A stretch of 64,000 bases of DNA from Microbacterium sp. AK031 (GCF_024807145.1 NZ_JANUCA010000006.1:1-64000), one strand, 5' to 3'; counted from the stretch's first letter, positions 27,898 to 36,752 are shown. The notes: generated from the sequence alone by a model not told the origin. A program made the numbers and translations.

Positions 27898-30030
27898 TTA
27901 GGCTCGGGTCGAGAATTCGACGGAGATGACCTCGTCGATGTGAACCTTGGGCACCGTGATCCGTATCGCGTCGTCAACGCGTTCCCACTCGGCCTCGATG
28001 GCAGAGCGCCGTAGTTGGACCCGAATCGGGTCGACGGCGCTTCGCACATCGACATCGACGTCCACGCGAGGCACCACGGTGTCGTAGTACTCGAGATGTT
28101 CGGGTGAGCGCCGACTGCCGCCCGCAAAGTTGACAACGTGCACATTCAAGCGTGCTGTGTCATTGTCGGCACCTCGCTGGACTGTGGCCGAGAGTTCCAG
28201 CGCGGGGCCTGCGCCTGTCCGTAGCAGGCGCGAGGGCAGCACTCGATCGAGCATCGTGTCGAACAGCCGTCGATACACGTGATAGCCGTGCCGGAAATAG
28301 CTCGAAGCCACGGGAAAGGCGACCGCTCCGACGCCCCCGTCGTGAACCGCCACCGGAAGCCCGGTTCGAACAGCCGCCGGGGACTGGGCGTGGCTGGTGA
28401 AGTGGGCCGGTGAACGCTGGAACGCGGGCTCGGCGAGGGTGGCGACAATCTCGCCCGCCCACTCACCCTGCCATCGCGCCGCCCCGTCGTACAGCGCGTA
28501 TTCGAAGCTGGGATCACCCGCAGGCCGCGCGTCGTCGAACACGACGTATGCCGGCTCGAACGGGCTCGGCTCACTGCTCGTGAGCCCCAGCGCCCGCAGC
28601 CACGGATACCTTGGCGCGTCGTCGTCGGCCTGGAGCGCGTGCAGGATGCGACCGCCGCCCGCGAGGTACTCGCTGACCTCCCCGATGGTCTTGTCCGAGA
28701 GAACCGCACCTTCGGCGATGACCAGCACGGGGTATCGATCGAGCGGTGCCGTACCAGCTTCGATGACGTCGAACTGCACGTGCGCCTCCGTGAGCAGCTT
28801 CGCTGCGGCAAGCGCGGAGATCGGCAATTGTTCTCCACCGTGGCTCTCAGGCCGAGCGAGGTCGGACAGCATCAGGCCTTCCACGAGGATCGCCGCCTCG
28901 GCAACGCCGACCGACCCAACCAGGGCATCATCAATCTGCTTGAGTGCGCCGAAAGCCGCGCCTACAACGTCGTACACCTCACCGTCCAGGCGCCCCGATG
29001 GCCCGGGCTGATCACCGATCGCGACGTCGGCACCGAGTGCGGCGATCGCGGCCGTCTCGAGTCGGAGTTGCGAAGCGGACTTCAGCCCACCGAAGTCCGC
29101 CCACGCTCGATGAAACCTGCCGGTCTGGCCACAGAACGGAATTCCGGCTCCGCGCACGAGTCGAGCCGAGAGCGGGAAATAGCCGTACCCCCATCCGCCG
29201 GTGGGCAGCGCCTCGATCTCGACGTTGTACAGCCACGGAGCACGATCGGCCAGGCCCAGCCGGGTCTGGTTGTTCTGATCGACCAGACAGCCAGGCTGGA
29301 TCACCTCGATGTGACGCTTGGAGGCCTCAAGCCATCCCTGCAAGAGCATCTGGGCTCGTGCGCGCTGCACGTCTATGTCGAGCGGGTCGTTGCCACTGTC
29401 TCGGATCGCGTCGAGGCAGTTCACACAGAAGCACTCGCCGTCGGGATTGGTCATCGGCATGTCGTACCAGATCCCATCGGGCTGGTAGCGCTCCAGGATC
29501 TCCGTGGTGTGGTCGAGCATGAGTTGAACGAAGTCGCCATTGCTCAGGCACAGCGCGGTCCAGGCCGGAGTCTCGTCGAATCGGGGCAGGTAGCTACGCC
29601 GCTCTCGCGTGAAGCACAGCCACTCGGGGTGCCGCTCTGCGAGGTAGTTGTCCCACGTCGTGCAGTAGTAAACGTACACAGCGATGCCCGCCGCCCGGCA
29701 GGCGGCGATCTGCTCGCCGAGCAGATCGCGACCGCTCAATCCCGGGTGCACGGGTCCGTATTGTGACGGATAGTAGAAGTAGCCGTGCATGTCCTTCGCG
29801 AACAGAACGATCGAGTCGACCTGAGCCGCCGTGAGCTGATGCGCGAAGGTCTCGGCATCGAACTCATGCGCCACTGCGCCTACATGAGGCGTGTTATGGA
29901 AGTCAAGGTGGATCTTGCGCCGCGAACGGGGGGGCGCGGCGGCCAGTGCGGGATGCGCCCAGACTCCGAGGTCGGCAGCGAGCCGGAGCGGCGTGAGATC
30001 GGCGTTGGTCAATGTCACAATCCCGACCAT
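27898..30030 (-). CDS. GH151-like alpha-L-fucosidase candidate (GHL6 plus GH42-type trimerisation)
   Basis: This 710-residue protein has an N-terminal barrel of the hypothetical-glycosidase-6 type: KIHLDFHNTPHVG, ILFAKDMHGYFYYPS-like VLFAKDMHGYFYYPS, VYYCTTWDNYLAERHPEW, PDGIWYDMPMTNPDGECFC and LYNVEIEALPTGGWGYGYFP. A GH42-type trimerisation domain follows, with RYPVLVIAEGAVLSDKTIGE and YLAGGGRILHA. This combination is that of GH151, a family with alpha-L-fucosidase activity. There is no signal peptide. An operator-like GAGCAAACGATTGA lies just upstream of the ATG at 30030 and recurs before the CoA-transferase operon. The family call rests on motif memory only. Confidence 0.7.
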   Translation of the reverse strand: MVGIVTLTNADLTPLRLAADLGVWAHPALAAAPPRSRRKIHLDFHNTPHVGAVAHEFDAETFAHQLTAAQVDSIVLFAKDMHGYFYYPSQYGPVHPGLSGRDLLGEQIAACRAAGIAVYVYYCTTWDNYLAERHPEWLCFTRERRSYLPRFDETPAWTALCLSNGDFVQLMLDHTTEILERYQPDGIWYDMPMTNPDGECFCVNCLDAIRDSGNDPLDIDVQRARAQMLLQGWLEASKRHIEVIQPGCLVDQNNQTRLGLADRAPWLYNVEIEALPTGGWGYGYFPLSARLVRGAGIPFCGQTGRFHRAWADFGGLKSASQLRLETAAIAALGADVAIGDQPGPSGRLDGEVYDVVGAAFGALKQIDDALVGSVGVAEAAILVEGLMLSDLARPESHGGEQLPISALAAAKLLTEAHVQFDVIEAGTAPLDRYPVLVIAEGAVLSDKTIGEVSEYLAGGGRILHALQADDDAPRYPWLRALGLTSSEPSPFEPAYVVFDDARPAGDPSFEYALYDGAARWQGEWAGEIVATLAEPAFQRSPAHFTSHAQSPAAVRTGLPVAVHDGGVGAVAFPVASSYFRHGYHVYRRLFDTMLDRVLPSRLLRTGAGPALELSATVQRGADNDTARLNVHVVNFAGGSRRSPEHLEYYDTVVPRVDVDVDVRSAVDPIRVQLRRSAIEAEWERVDDAIRITVPKVHIDEVISVEFSTRA

Positions 30031-30050
30031 AACCTGGATCTCGTCTTAGG

Positions 30051-30064
30051 TCAATCGTTTGCTC
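30051..30064. promoter_or_regulatory. operator GAGCAAACGATTGA before GH151-like gene
   Basis: Read on the minus strand, GAGCAAACGATTGA lies 21-34 bases before the GH151-like ATG. The identical 14-mer is at 36739-36752 before the CoA-transferase operon. GCAAACGATTG has the form of a LacI-family half-symmetric operator, and a LacI gene lies at 37571-38584. Confidence 0.65.
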
Positions 30065-30131
30065 AAGGTGCATTTCTCAATGGTGCACCGCCACGGAGGC
30101 CGGTCGGAGTTCGGACGAGTCGGTCACTGCC

Positions 30132-30245
30132 ATGGCCTTCGGGCTCGGGGCGGCAGGTATCGCTGTCGCCTTGGCCAGCGCCCCGCTCATTGGGAAGAAA
30201 CCGAAGAAGATCCAGTGCGCCCGATCAGACGACCCGGCCCGATGA
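30132..30245 (+). CDS. possible small membrane protein, 37 residues
   Basis: The ATG at 30132 opens MAFGLGAAGIAVALASAPL followed by IGKKPKKIQCARSDDPAR. This gives one hydrophobic segment and a positively charged tail. Its stop overlaps the next small frame by ATGA, the common gene junction in this DNA. There is no clear ribosome site and no family is recognised. It may be a remnant or chance frame. Confidence 0.3.
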   Translation: MAFGLGAAGIAVALASAPLIGKKPKKIQCARSDDPAR

Positions 30246-30574
30246 CGCGCGCGGCCTCGGGCACGACCATGTGCATCCTCGGCGTCGGATGGCTGCTGCT
30301 CGGCGCATGGAGCTTGTCCACCCGAAACAGCCTCGTCGGAGTCGGATTCTGCACCCTCGGATCACATGATTCGGCGTCGGCTTCACACCTCGGCGACGTC
30401 ACGACGAGCGCTGACGATCCGCCGACACAGAACGCCGAGACACTCGGGCCACAAGACCCGGCCGACACCACGCGTCTGCTTCGGAACGACCCGAGAACGT
30501 CGGTCGCGATAGCGAGGGCGCCGTCGCCCCGAGCAGCAGTCGATGCCGTCATAACGACCACACCCGTTCGTTGA
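30242..30574 (+). CDS. possible small membrane protein, 110 residues
   Basis: The frame begins MTRAASGTTMCILGVGWLL, with a hydrophobic stretch to about residue 35. A polar, low-complexity tail rich in Asp, Thr and Ala follows and ends just inside an interspersed repeat. The ATGA overlap with the 37-residue frame hints at a two-gene unit. Nothing supports a function. Confidence 0.3.
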   Translation: MTRAASGTTMCILGVGWLLLGAWSLSTRNSLVGVGFCTLGSHDSASASHLGDVTTSADDPPTQNAETLGPQDPADTTRLLRNDPRTSVAIARAPSPRAAVDAVITTTPVR

Positions 30575-30648
30575 GCGCGCGGAGCGAGACAAAACGTCCC
30601 CCTGCGCACACACGGTCCTTGAGCGAGCGAAGCGAGACGAAACGCCCC
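30571..30648. repeat. two copies of a 30-bp interspersed repeat
   Basis: The first copy (30571-30600) begins TTGAGCGCGCGGAGCGAGAC. The second (30619-30648) begins TTGAGCGAGCGAAGCGAGAC. They differ at a few bases and share the AAACG-CCC end. I know similar GAGCGAGCG-AGCGAGACGAAACG units as intergenic repeats in Microbacteriaceae. The spacing is 48 bp. Confidence 0.75.
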
Positions 30649-30691
30649 GACTCAGAACGGCGCGACGGCCTCGCCGGGCCCCAGTCGAAAG

Positions 30692-30805
30692 TCAGGCGGG
30701 GATGAGGCGCTCGACTCGTGCGAGGTCAGCATCGTGCTCGTCGTGCTCGGTCTCGATGTCATAGTCGTTCTGAATGTTGAGCCAGAAGCGCTCCGAGAGT
30801 CCGAA
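30692..30805 (-). pseudogene. HigA-type antitoxin, C-terminal fragment
   Basis: On the minus strand the last 37 codons of a HigA/XRE-type antitoxin are seen: FGLSERFWLNIQNDYDIE followed by an acidic tail and ARVERLIPA. SERFWLNLQ is the family's terminal motif. The helix-turn-helix part is absent, since upstream sequence belongs to the SorC gene in the other direction. No HigB toxin is nearby. It is a junction remnant. Confidence 0.75.
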
Positions 30806-31784
30806 CGTCGCCAATTCGGAGCAATGGTCTGACGAGGACTTCCGGCTCGCTGTCGATGTCGCGAACCAGTACTACGTCGACAACAAGTCGAAAGTCGACA
30901 TCGCCGATGCGGTCGGACTGACGCGCTTCCAGGTCGGGCGGATCCCGCAGGAGGCGGTGCGCAGCGGTGTGGTACGCATCGAGATCGGCCTCCCCGGAAA
31001 GGCGGACGACACCCTGAGTACTCAGCTGCAACAGGCACTGGGGATCGAACGGGCCGTCGTGGTCAACGCCTCGGTGGACTCCTATGCGATGGCGGTCGAG
31101 CAGGTCGGGGCAGCCCTTGCAGAAGTGTTGAGCGAGGAGGTCGTCGAGGGAAGCACCCTCGGGCTGGCATGGAGCCGAACCCTCGACAGCATGTCTCGAA
31201 AGCTCACTCAGCTTCGGCCATGCACCGTCGTTCAACTGGCCGGCCACCTCCACGTGCCGGGGGCGGACTCGGGATCGGTGGAGATCGTCCGTCAAACGGC
31301 AGCCGTCTCCGGTGGTCACGCACACCCGATCTATGCACCGATGATCGTGCACGACGCCGCCACCGCACGATCGCTGCGAACGCTCCCCGAGGTCGCCAAT
31401 ACACTCGCCCACGCCGCCCGCGTCGACCTCGCAGTCGCCTCGATCGGAGCCTGGCAGCCGGGCACGTCTCAGTTGTTCGACGCGGTCCCGCGGGAATCGG
31501 CGGACCAGGCTCGGGCGAGGGGCGCCGTCGGAGAGGTGGCGGGCAGGCTGTTCGACGCCGCAGGCCGACCGGTCAACTGCGACGTCGACGACCGGGTGAT
31601 CGCGGTCACCCTCGACAATCTGCGAGATGCCTCCCCTGTCATCCTGTCGGGCTTCGGCGACTACCGCGCCCAGGCGACACGGGGAGCACTGCGCGCGACG
31701 GGTGCGCAGGTACTTGTTGCCGACACGACGCTGGCACGGGCATTGATCGAGGAGGCCTCCGCATCAACGCAAGCGCCTGGCTGA
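30774..31784 (+). CDS. SorC/DeoR-type sugar-responsive regulator, 5' end uncertain
   Basis: A helix-turn-helix (SKVDIADAVGLTRFQVGRIPQ) is followed by a SorC sugar-binding domain (VNASVDSYAMAVEQVGAAL, GLAWSRTL, LAGHLHVPGADSG, VASIGAWQPG and VILSGFGDYRAQATRGAL). Such proteins bind phosphorylated sugars. The helix has Pro where Leu is usual in GRIL. The only upstream start, ATG 30774, lies antisense inside the HigA fragment, and no start exists between there and ANSEQWSDEDF. The native 5' end may therefore have been replaced at about 30806. Its target genes are not evident. Confidence 0.75.
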   Translation: MLSQKRSESPNVANSEQWSDEDFRLAVDVANQYYVDNKSKVDIADAVGLTRFQVGRIPQEAVRSGVVRIEIGLPGKADDTLSTQLQQALGIERAVVVNASVDSYAMAVEQVGAALAEVLSEEVVEGSTLGLAWSRTLDSMSRKLTQLRPCTVVQLAGHLHVPGADSGSVEIVRQTAAVSGGHAHPIYAPMIVHDAATARSLRTLPEVANTLAHAARVDLAVASIGAWQPGTSQLFDAVPRESADQARARGAVGEVAGRLFDAAGRPVNCDVDDRVIAVTLDNLRDASPVILSGFGDYRAQATRGALRATGAQVLVADTTLARALIEEASASTQAPG

Positions 31785-31920
31785 AGCCGGGCGACTGCGT
31801 CATCCACACCGTGCTCTTCTCAATGATCGGCTTCGCCGGCGCGGCCGGACGGAGCATCGATGAGGCCACTGCCGGCCACCACGGTCGCCCACGTTTCCGC
31901 CTGGCATCCGCGCAGACTGG

Positions 31921-33012
31921 TCACGTCGCGGCGGGAACCACTCCGCCGCGATCGTGTGCGTCGTGCGCGGCATCGACGACCGCCATGGTACGGATCACAT
32001 CGTCGACGGCCGTGGGGAGCGATGACGCGGAACCTTCAAGATAGCGCTGTAGCGCGCCCATCGAACCGACGAACGCATCAGGAAACCACGATCCCTCGAA
32101 AGGCACATCCCGCCAGCCACGCCCGGAGTCCTCGCGCAGAGCGATCTGAAGCGCATCAGTTCCCCCGCGAGGGTAGTCCAGCAGCAGACCCATCTGTGCT
32201 CGGATCGACCCCCGCGTACCCTCCCACTTCACGAAGCTCTCCTCGTACGCGCTCCCATAGGAGTGATCGTGGTTCGTGCTGACTGTCACGCGGATCGGCC
32301 GGTCGTAGTGGAGCACAATCAGCGACCGAGTGTTCGCGATCTCGGGCCTACCCGGATTGCGCACCGTTACCGCGCTGACCGACGCGGGGTCACCCAGGAA
32401 CGAACGGATGAGATCGATGTAGTGCACCGAATGCGAGTTGATCTCCAGCCGCTCCAGGCCCAGCACATTCGGGAACAGGTGCCAAGGGGTGTCCACCGAC
32501 ACGCGCACCTCGAAGTCGTGCAATTCGCCGATCGCTCCCGCGGCGATGAGTCGGCGCGCCTCCGCAATGTACGGGGCGAATCGGAGCTGGGTGTTGACTG
32601 CAGCAACCAGGCCCTTACGATGGCACAGCTCGCGAAGTGCGAGGCCGTCGCGCAGATTCTGGCCCAGTGGCTTCTGAATGAGCACTGCGGCGCCATCCGG
32701 AAGCTGTGCGAGCGCTTCCTCGTACTGCTCCGGCATGAGCGCGAGATCGTATACAGCATCGGCGGGGGCGGCGCGGACGGCATCGGCGACCGCGCCGAAC
32801 ACGCGTGGGATTCCGTACTCGTCCGCCAACGCCTGCGCCCGGGCCACCGTGCGATTCACGATGCCCCACACCGGGAAGCCCGCCTTGCGGTACGCAGGCA
32901 GGTGGGCATCACGAACGATGCCGCCCGCACCGAGGATGACGATCGGTCGAGGGACACGCGGAGGCGCGAGGTCATACGCGTCGGCGGGCGACGTTTCGGG
33001 GTAGCCGCTCAC
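31921..33012 (-). CDS. Gfo/Idh/MocA-family oxidoreductase
   Basis: This 363-residue NAD(P)-dependent oxidoreductase has the Rossmann ILGAGGIVRDAHLPAY, the family motif QKPLGQNL (EKP/QKP with the catalytic Lys), NTQLRFAPY and NSHSVHYIDLIR with the His near the active site. The GTG at 33012 overlaps the lactonase stop as GTGA. It probably oxidises an aldose or reduces a keto-sugar within the same operon as the lactonase. It is the last gene of a five-gene unit. Confidence 0.85.
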   Translation of the reverse strand: MSGYPETSPADAYDLAPPRVPRPIVILGAGGIVRDAHLPAYRKAGFPVWGIVNRTVARAQALADEYGIPRVFGAVADAVRAAPADAVYDLALMPEQYEEALAQLPDGAAVLIQKPLGQNLRDGLALRELCHRKGLVAAVNTQLRFAPYIAEARRLIAAGAIGELHDFEVRVSVDTPWHLFPNVLGLERLEINSHSVHYIDLIRSFLGDPASVSAVTVRNPGRPEIANTRSLIVLHYDRPIRVTVSTNHDHSYGSAYEESFVKWEGTRGSIRAQMGLLLDYPRGGTDALQIALREDSGRGWRDVPFEGSWFPDAFVGSMGALQRYLEGSASSLPTAVDDVIRTMAVVDAAHDAHDRGGVVPAAT

Positions 33013-33893
33013 GCTTCGGCCTCTGAGTCGAGGCCGAGCCGCTCGTGCGATAGCCCATAGAATGTCGCAGCCGTGCGGCCCAGGATCCATTCCCGATCGA
33101 GTTCCGAGAGCTGAGCGAACAGTGGCCACAGCCCTCCCCACACCCTGGTGTAGCCGCCTTCGGGAATGGAGATCGGCCAGTCCCCGCCGTACATGAGCCG
33201 TTCTGCGCCGAACAGGTCGAGCGCGCGTTCAAAATACGGCTCGATCTGCGCGGTACTCCATGCGCCGGGTGTGCGCGTCGCCGAGTACAAGCCGCTCACT
33301 TTGCCATAGACATTGGTGTGGTCCGCGGCCGCGGCGATCCGCGTCCACCATGGCTCGCGGTCGGCGAGACCCACAGGGGGCTTGGAAAGGTGGTCGATCA
33401 CGAAGGACAGGTTTGGGTGCCGCGCCGCGAGTATCGGCACGTGCTCGAGGTGGCGGGGCGTCACTGACACGATGTCGAATGTCAGGCCCGCCTGCGCGAG
33501 CAGGGAGAGACCTTCACCCACATCGGGACGCAGGAGCCAGTCGGGGTCGGGCTGATTGTGGATGAGGGTACGCACCCCCACCATCAGCGGATTGCCGCGC
33601 CACTGATCGATCGTCGATGCGCACGCATCCGGGCGGTCGACCGGCGCGTAGCCGACGATGCCTGCGACCTCGGGGTGCATCTCGGCCGACTCGATCATGA
33701 GTGCGGTGTCTTCCGGCACATCGCCGGATTGGACCTGCACGGTGAAATCGACGCCGACGTTGCGGAGTTCGTGGCGCAGCTCGTCGAAGTAGATCGGTCG
33801 ATCGAGCTCGGCCGCCTCGTTGGGCAGCCAAGCGTAGTGCGCGCGCCGTGGGTCCCAGACATGCTGATGGGCATCGATCACCGGGAACGTCAC
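33009..33893 (-). CDS. amidohydrolase-2 family sugar lactonase (L-fuconolactonase-like)
   Basis: This 294-residue TIM-barrel hydrolase of the fuconolactonase type has the metal motif [18 protein letters not shown], then [34 protein letters not shown] and [15 protein letters not shown]. It shares every one of these blocks with the protein at 47357-48229 (for example HNQPDPDW and HHHPDPDW), so the two are paralogs. Its start is GTG at 33893, overlapping the MaoC stop. The expected reaction is hydrolysis of a sugar-1,4- or 1,5-lactone. Confidence 0.88.
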   Translation of the reverse strand: MTFPVIDAHQHVWDPRRAHYAWLPNEAAELDRPIYFDELRHELRNVGVDFTVQVQSGDVPEDTALMIESAEMHPEVAGIVGYAPVDRPDACASTIDQWRGNPLMVGVRTLIHNQPDPDWLLRPDVGEGLSLLAQAGLTFDIVSVTPRHLEHVPILAARHPNLSFVIDHLSKPPVGLADREPWWTRIAAAADHTNVYGKVSGLYSATRTPGAWSTAQIEPYFERALDLFGAERLMYGGDWPISIPEGGYTRVWGGLWPLFAQLSELDREWILGRTAATFYGLSHERLGLDSEAEA

Positions 33894-34351
33894 GCTACCT
33901 CCACCACTCGTCGGTTGACCAGATACAGGTGGGTGAGCACCATCACCGTTTCCCCCCGTTGGTTGGTGACGGTGACCAGTTCGTGAAGATACCCGAACTG
34001 CTCGGGCTTGCGTGGATACTCCGTCATCTCTGTGATCTCCGCGGAGACGCTGATGGTGTCGCCGATGAAGACCGGATTGATGAAGCGGATGCGGTCATAC
34101 CCGTAGCTCATCGATTGCGGATTAATGTCACCGGCAGTCATCCCGACGGCGATCGACAGCGTGAGCGTCCCGTGGGCGATGCGCTGGCCCGCCGGCTGCG
34201 TGGCCATCCACGCCGCGTCCATGTGGTGCGGAAAGAAGTCCCCCGTCTGCCCGGCGTGCAGCACGATGTCGGCCTCGGTGATCGTCCGACCGACGGTCAC
34301 GCGACGCTCACCCACTCGGTGGTCTTCCCACCAACGGTCCGCCGTCAGCAC
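33890..34351 (-). CDS. MaoC-like hot-dog hydratase/dehydratase
   Basis: This 153-residue single hot-dog protein has the hydratase segment [14 protein letters not shown] (Asp and His of the R-hydratase motif), then [13 protein letters not shown] and [16 protein letters not shown]. Such enzymes normally hydrate enoyl-CoA thioesters. The GTG at 34351 lies within the end of the preceding gene (7-bp overlap). Paired with a CoA-transferase in a sugar operon, it implies that a sugar-derived acid is handled as a CoA ester. Confidence 0.85.
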   Translation of the reverse strand: MLTADRWWEDHRVGERRVTVGRTITEADIVLHAGQTGDFFPHHMDAAWMATQPAGQRIAHGTLTLSIAVGMTAGDINPQSMSYGYDRIRFINPVFIGDTISVSAEITEMTEYPRKPEQFGYLHELVTVTNQRGETVMVLTHLYLVNRRVVEVA

Positions 34352-35484
34352 GTCACACCGTCCAGCACGCGCGCGGTGAGGAGGTTGCACCGGTCAATGG
34401 TGTCGTCGATATCCCGCGTGCCTGCAACGGTCTCGGTGATCATCGCGCCGAGCTCGTTTTGAAGCTCGGGGTAGTTGCGGTGACGGGGTCGGACGTAGGC
34501 CGACTCCAAAGTCGCGCGAGTAGCGCGGAAGAAGTCCCAGGCGATCTCATTCGTGCGACCGGAGTCCCACGCGATAGCGTTCCCCGGCTGACCGCCGCCG
34601 TCGAAGTAGACGCCTTCCTGGACTGGCGCCGACGCGAGCCAGAACGCGTGGTCGATAGCGGCCTGGGCGTTCATCGTCCGCGCTGAGACCGCGACTCCGG
34701 CTCCCCCGAGCAGCGAGCCGCGCATGCCGTGTGACCCCGCGGGAATGCCGGAGTACGCGAGCCGATGCTGCCGGAAACCTCTTCTGGAGTAGTTCGTGTA
34801 TCCGAACAGCAACGGGCTGTAGGCGAATCGCTCGCCGTCCGTGAGCAGGTCTGCCACCTGAATCGGGTTGAGTGAGAGGTTGTCCGGCGGCACCGCGGCG
34901 GCCAGGCGTCGCAGCAGCTCGAGGGCCGCCCGCCCGTCCTCGCGTGTCAGGAAGACGTCGGGCTCGGAGAACGCCGGCGCCCCGTGGCTGGCTGCCACCG
35001 TCAGCAGACTCGAATACGCGTCGACCGGCTTGCCCGGCCACAGCACCCGGCCTTCATCGGCCAGGGCGAACACATCATCCCAGGTGCAGGGTGGTGCGTC
35101 GATGAGGTCCGGCCGCCAGGCCGCGACCTGGGCGGCGGCGTCGCTTGCAAGACCCCACTGGCGACCGAGGTGCTGATACGAGCGGTGCGATGGGCCCACC
35201 GACAGCTCGTTCAGCACATCGAGCTCATCGTCATGTCCAGCACCGTCAAGGGGGAGGAGGAACCCGTCCTCCGCCGCGAAGGGGATGTGGGGGTGATCGA
35301 TGACGAGCAGATCCACACCGTCGACCAATTGATCGAGGCCTTTGTCGCCGAAGTCCAGCAGCGACCGATACTGCCATATGACCTCCACGTCGGGGCGTAC
35401 TCGTCGGTAGGCCTCCGCCGCAGCCACGACACTGCCATAGCCGCGTTCGTGTTCCCACGTGGTCCCGTGGAGCACCGTCGTCAT
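34345..35484 (-). CDS. cytosolic solute-binding-protein-like protein without signal peptide
   Basis: This 379-residue protein has the fold pattern of family 1 sugar-binding proteins ([73 protein letters not shown]). However, it starts directly at the first beta-strand ([16 protein letters not shown]) and has neither a signal peptide nor a lipobox. It is sandwiched by ATGA and 7-bp overlaps between the CoA-transferase and MaoC genes and has no permease partner. It may be a cytoplasmic ligand carrier or enzyme subunit for the CoA chemistry. Confidence 0.75.
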   Translation of the reverse strand: MTTVLHGTTWEHERGYGSVVAAAEAYRRVRPDVEVIWQYRSLLDFGDKGLDQLVDGVDLLVIDHPHIPFAAEDGFLLPLDGAGHDDELDVLNELSVGPSHRSYQHLGRQWGLASDAAAQVAAWRPDLIDAPPCTWDDVFALADEGRVLWPGKPVDAYSSLLTVAASHGAPAFSEPDVFLTREDGRAALELLRRLAAAVPPDNLSLNPIQVADLLTDGERFAYSPLLFGYTNYSRRGFRQHRLAYSGIPAGSHGMRGSLLGGAGVAVSARTMNAQAAIDHAFWLASAPVQEGVYFDGGGQPGNAIAWDSGRTNEIAWDFFRATRATLESAYVRPRHRNYPELQNELGAMITETVAGTRDIDDTIDRCNLLTARVLDGVTC

Positions 35485-36650
35485 GCGCCGACCTCCTCAC
35501 GCGCGAACTCGTCGCGCACGGCGTCGTTGTCCTCACCCAACCGCGGCGCTGCCTTGCGATTGGAGAGCGGCTGGCCATTCAACCGGATCGGCGAGCGCGT
35601 CGTGAGGATCTGAGCAGAGTTGCGCTCGACCTGTTGCGTCATCTGGATCGCTGCGAAGCCCTCCGACGCGAGCAATTCCTCGAGCGTAAGCACGGGTCCG
35701 CACCACACGTCGGCGGCGTCGAGAGTCTCCAACCAGTGGTCGGTCGTATTGGTGGCGAACAGGTCTGCCAGCATCTGCTCGATCTCGGCCTGGCGCGTCC
35801 ACGCCTCTTCTGGACTGTGGATGGCCCCGAGTTCGGACAGACCGAGGAGCGCCCCGATCTTCGGTAACGGATTCATCGCGAGCGCGATGTACCCGTCCTT
35901 CGTCGGGTACGTTCCGTACGGGGCGGAAAGGAAGGCGTTGGCGGAGTGTCGCCCTCCGCGACGAACCTCGACGGTCGCGTCGTTCAAGCGGGTACTCAGT
36001 AGCTCGAACTGGAGGTCGAGCATCGACTCGAGCAGGCTGGATTCGACCAGCCCTCCCTCGCCGGTGCGGAAGCGGTGGACGAGCATCGCAGTCACACCCT
36101 GTGCGATGTGACAGCTGAGCAGATGGTCGGCCACCGACAGGCCGACGGGAACCGGTCCATCTTCTCGCGAACCATTGAGCCACGGGAGCCCCGACAACGA
36201 TTGCGCCAGCAGATCCTGCCCAGGGCGGTCCCTCCAGGGACCCGTCGTGCCGTAACCGGTCGCGCTGGCGTAGATTATGCGGGGGTTGATCGCTTTGACC
36301 GCTGCGTAGTCGAGTCCGATTCGCTCCATCACGCCGGGCCGGAAGTTCTGAATGAGTACGTCCGCGCGCCGCACGAGCATCTTCACGTACTCGAGGTCGA
36401 CCGGGTCTTTCAAGTCAGCTGTAATCGACTGCTTGTTCCGATTCATCGCATGGAACGAGACGGTGTCTCCGTCGATCTCGCGCCCCGCGAACGCGAGCGT
36501 GCGGCCAATATCGCCAGATACCGGCCGTTCCACCTTGATCACCCGTGCGCCAAGGTCAGCCAGGCGCAAGGCAGCTACCGGGCCGGCGAGAAACTGGCTG
36601 AAGTCGAGCACGAGTAGACCGGCGAGCGGCAACTCCTTGGATTCGGTCAT
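35481..36650 (-). CDS. CaiB/BaiF family III CoA-transferase
   Basis: This 389-residue class III CoA-transferase has LVLDFSQFLAGP, LGARVIKVERP, MNRNKQSITADLK, LIQNFRPGVMERIGLDY, the catalytic Asp in GQDLLAQSLSG, and SAPYGTYPTKDGYIALA. It moves CoA between carboxylic acids. It is the first gene of the operon 36650-31921 and its promoter contains an operator identical to that of the GH151-like gene. A CoA-transferase in a sugar-lactonase operon is unusual. The acceptor acid is unknown. Confidence 0.9.
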   Translation of the reverse strand: MTESKELPLAGLLVLDFSQFLAGPVAALRLADLGARVIKVERPVSGDIGRTLAFAGREIDGDTVSFHAMNRNKQSITADLKDPVDLEYVKMLVRRADVLIQNFRPGVMERIGLDYAAVKAINPRIIYASATGYGTTGPWRDRPGQDLLAQSLSGLPWLNGSREDGPVPVGLSVADHLLSCHIAQGVTAMLVHRFRTGEGGLVESSLLESMLDLQFELLSTRLNDATVEVRRGGRHSANAFLSAPYGTYPTKDGYIALAMNPLPKIGALLGLSELGAIHSPEEAWTRQAEIEQMLADLFATNTTDHWLETLDAADVWCGPVLTLEELLASEGFAAIQMTQQVERNSAQILTTRSPIRLNGQPLSNRKAAPRLGEDNDAVRDEFAREEVGA

Positions 36651-36711
36651 GGATATCCCTTACTCTCTCCTGCCAACGCCACCAATGGCGTTGAGCGGCA
36701 GCCAACGCGCA

Positions 36712-36752
36712 CATCGCGTACATCGCGTACATCGTTGCTCAATCGTTTGCTC
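36712..36752. promoter_or_regulatory. operator GAGCAAACGATTGA and 9-bp tandem repeat
   Basis: The minus-strand 14-mer GAGCAAACGATTGA (36739-36752) matches that at 30051-30064. Immediately downstream in the direction of transcription lie two tandem CATCGCGTA units (36712-36729), with a third degenerate unit. The adjacent LacI (37571-38584) is the plausible repressor. Confidence 0.65.

Noticed and set aside
30026-30054. TTGACC-17-TATGGT as a promoter for the GH151-like gene
   Set aside because: The -10 would overlap the ATG at 30030, so it fits only if translation starts further in. I record only the operator.
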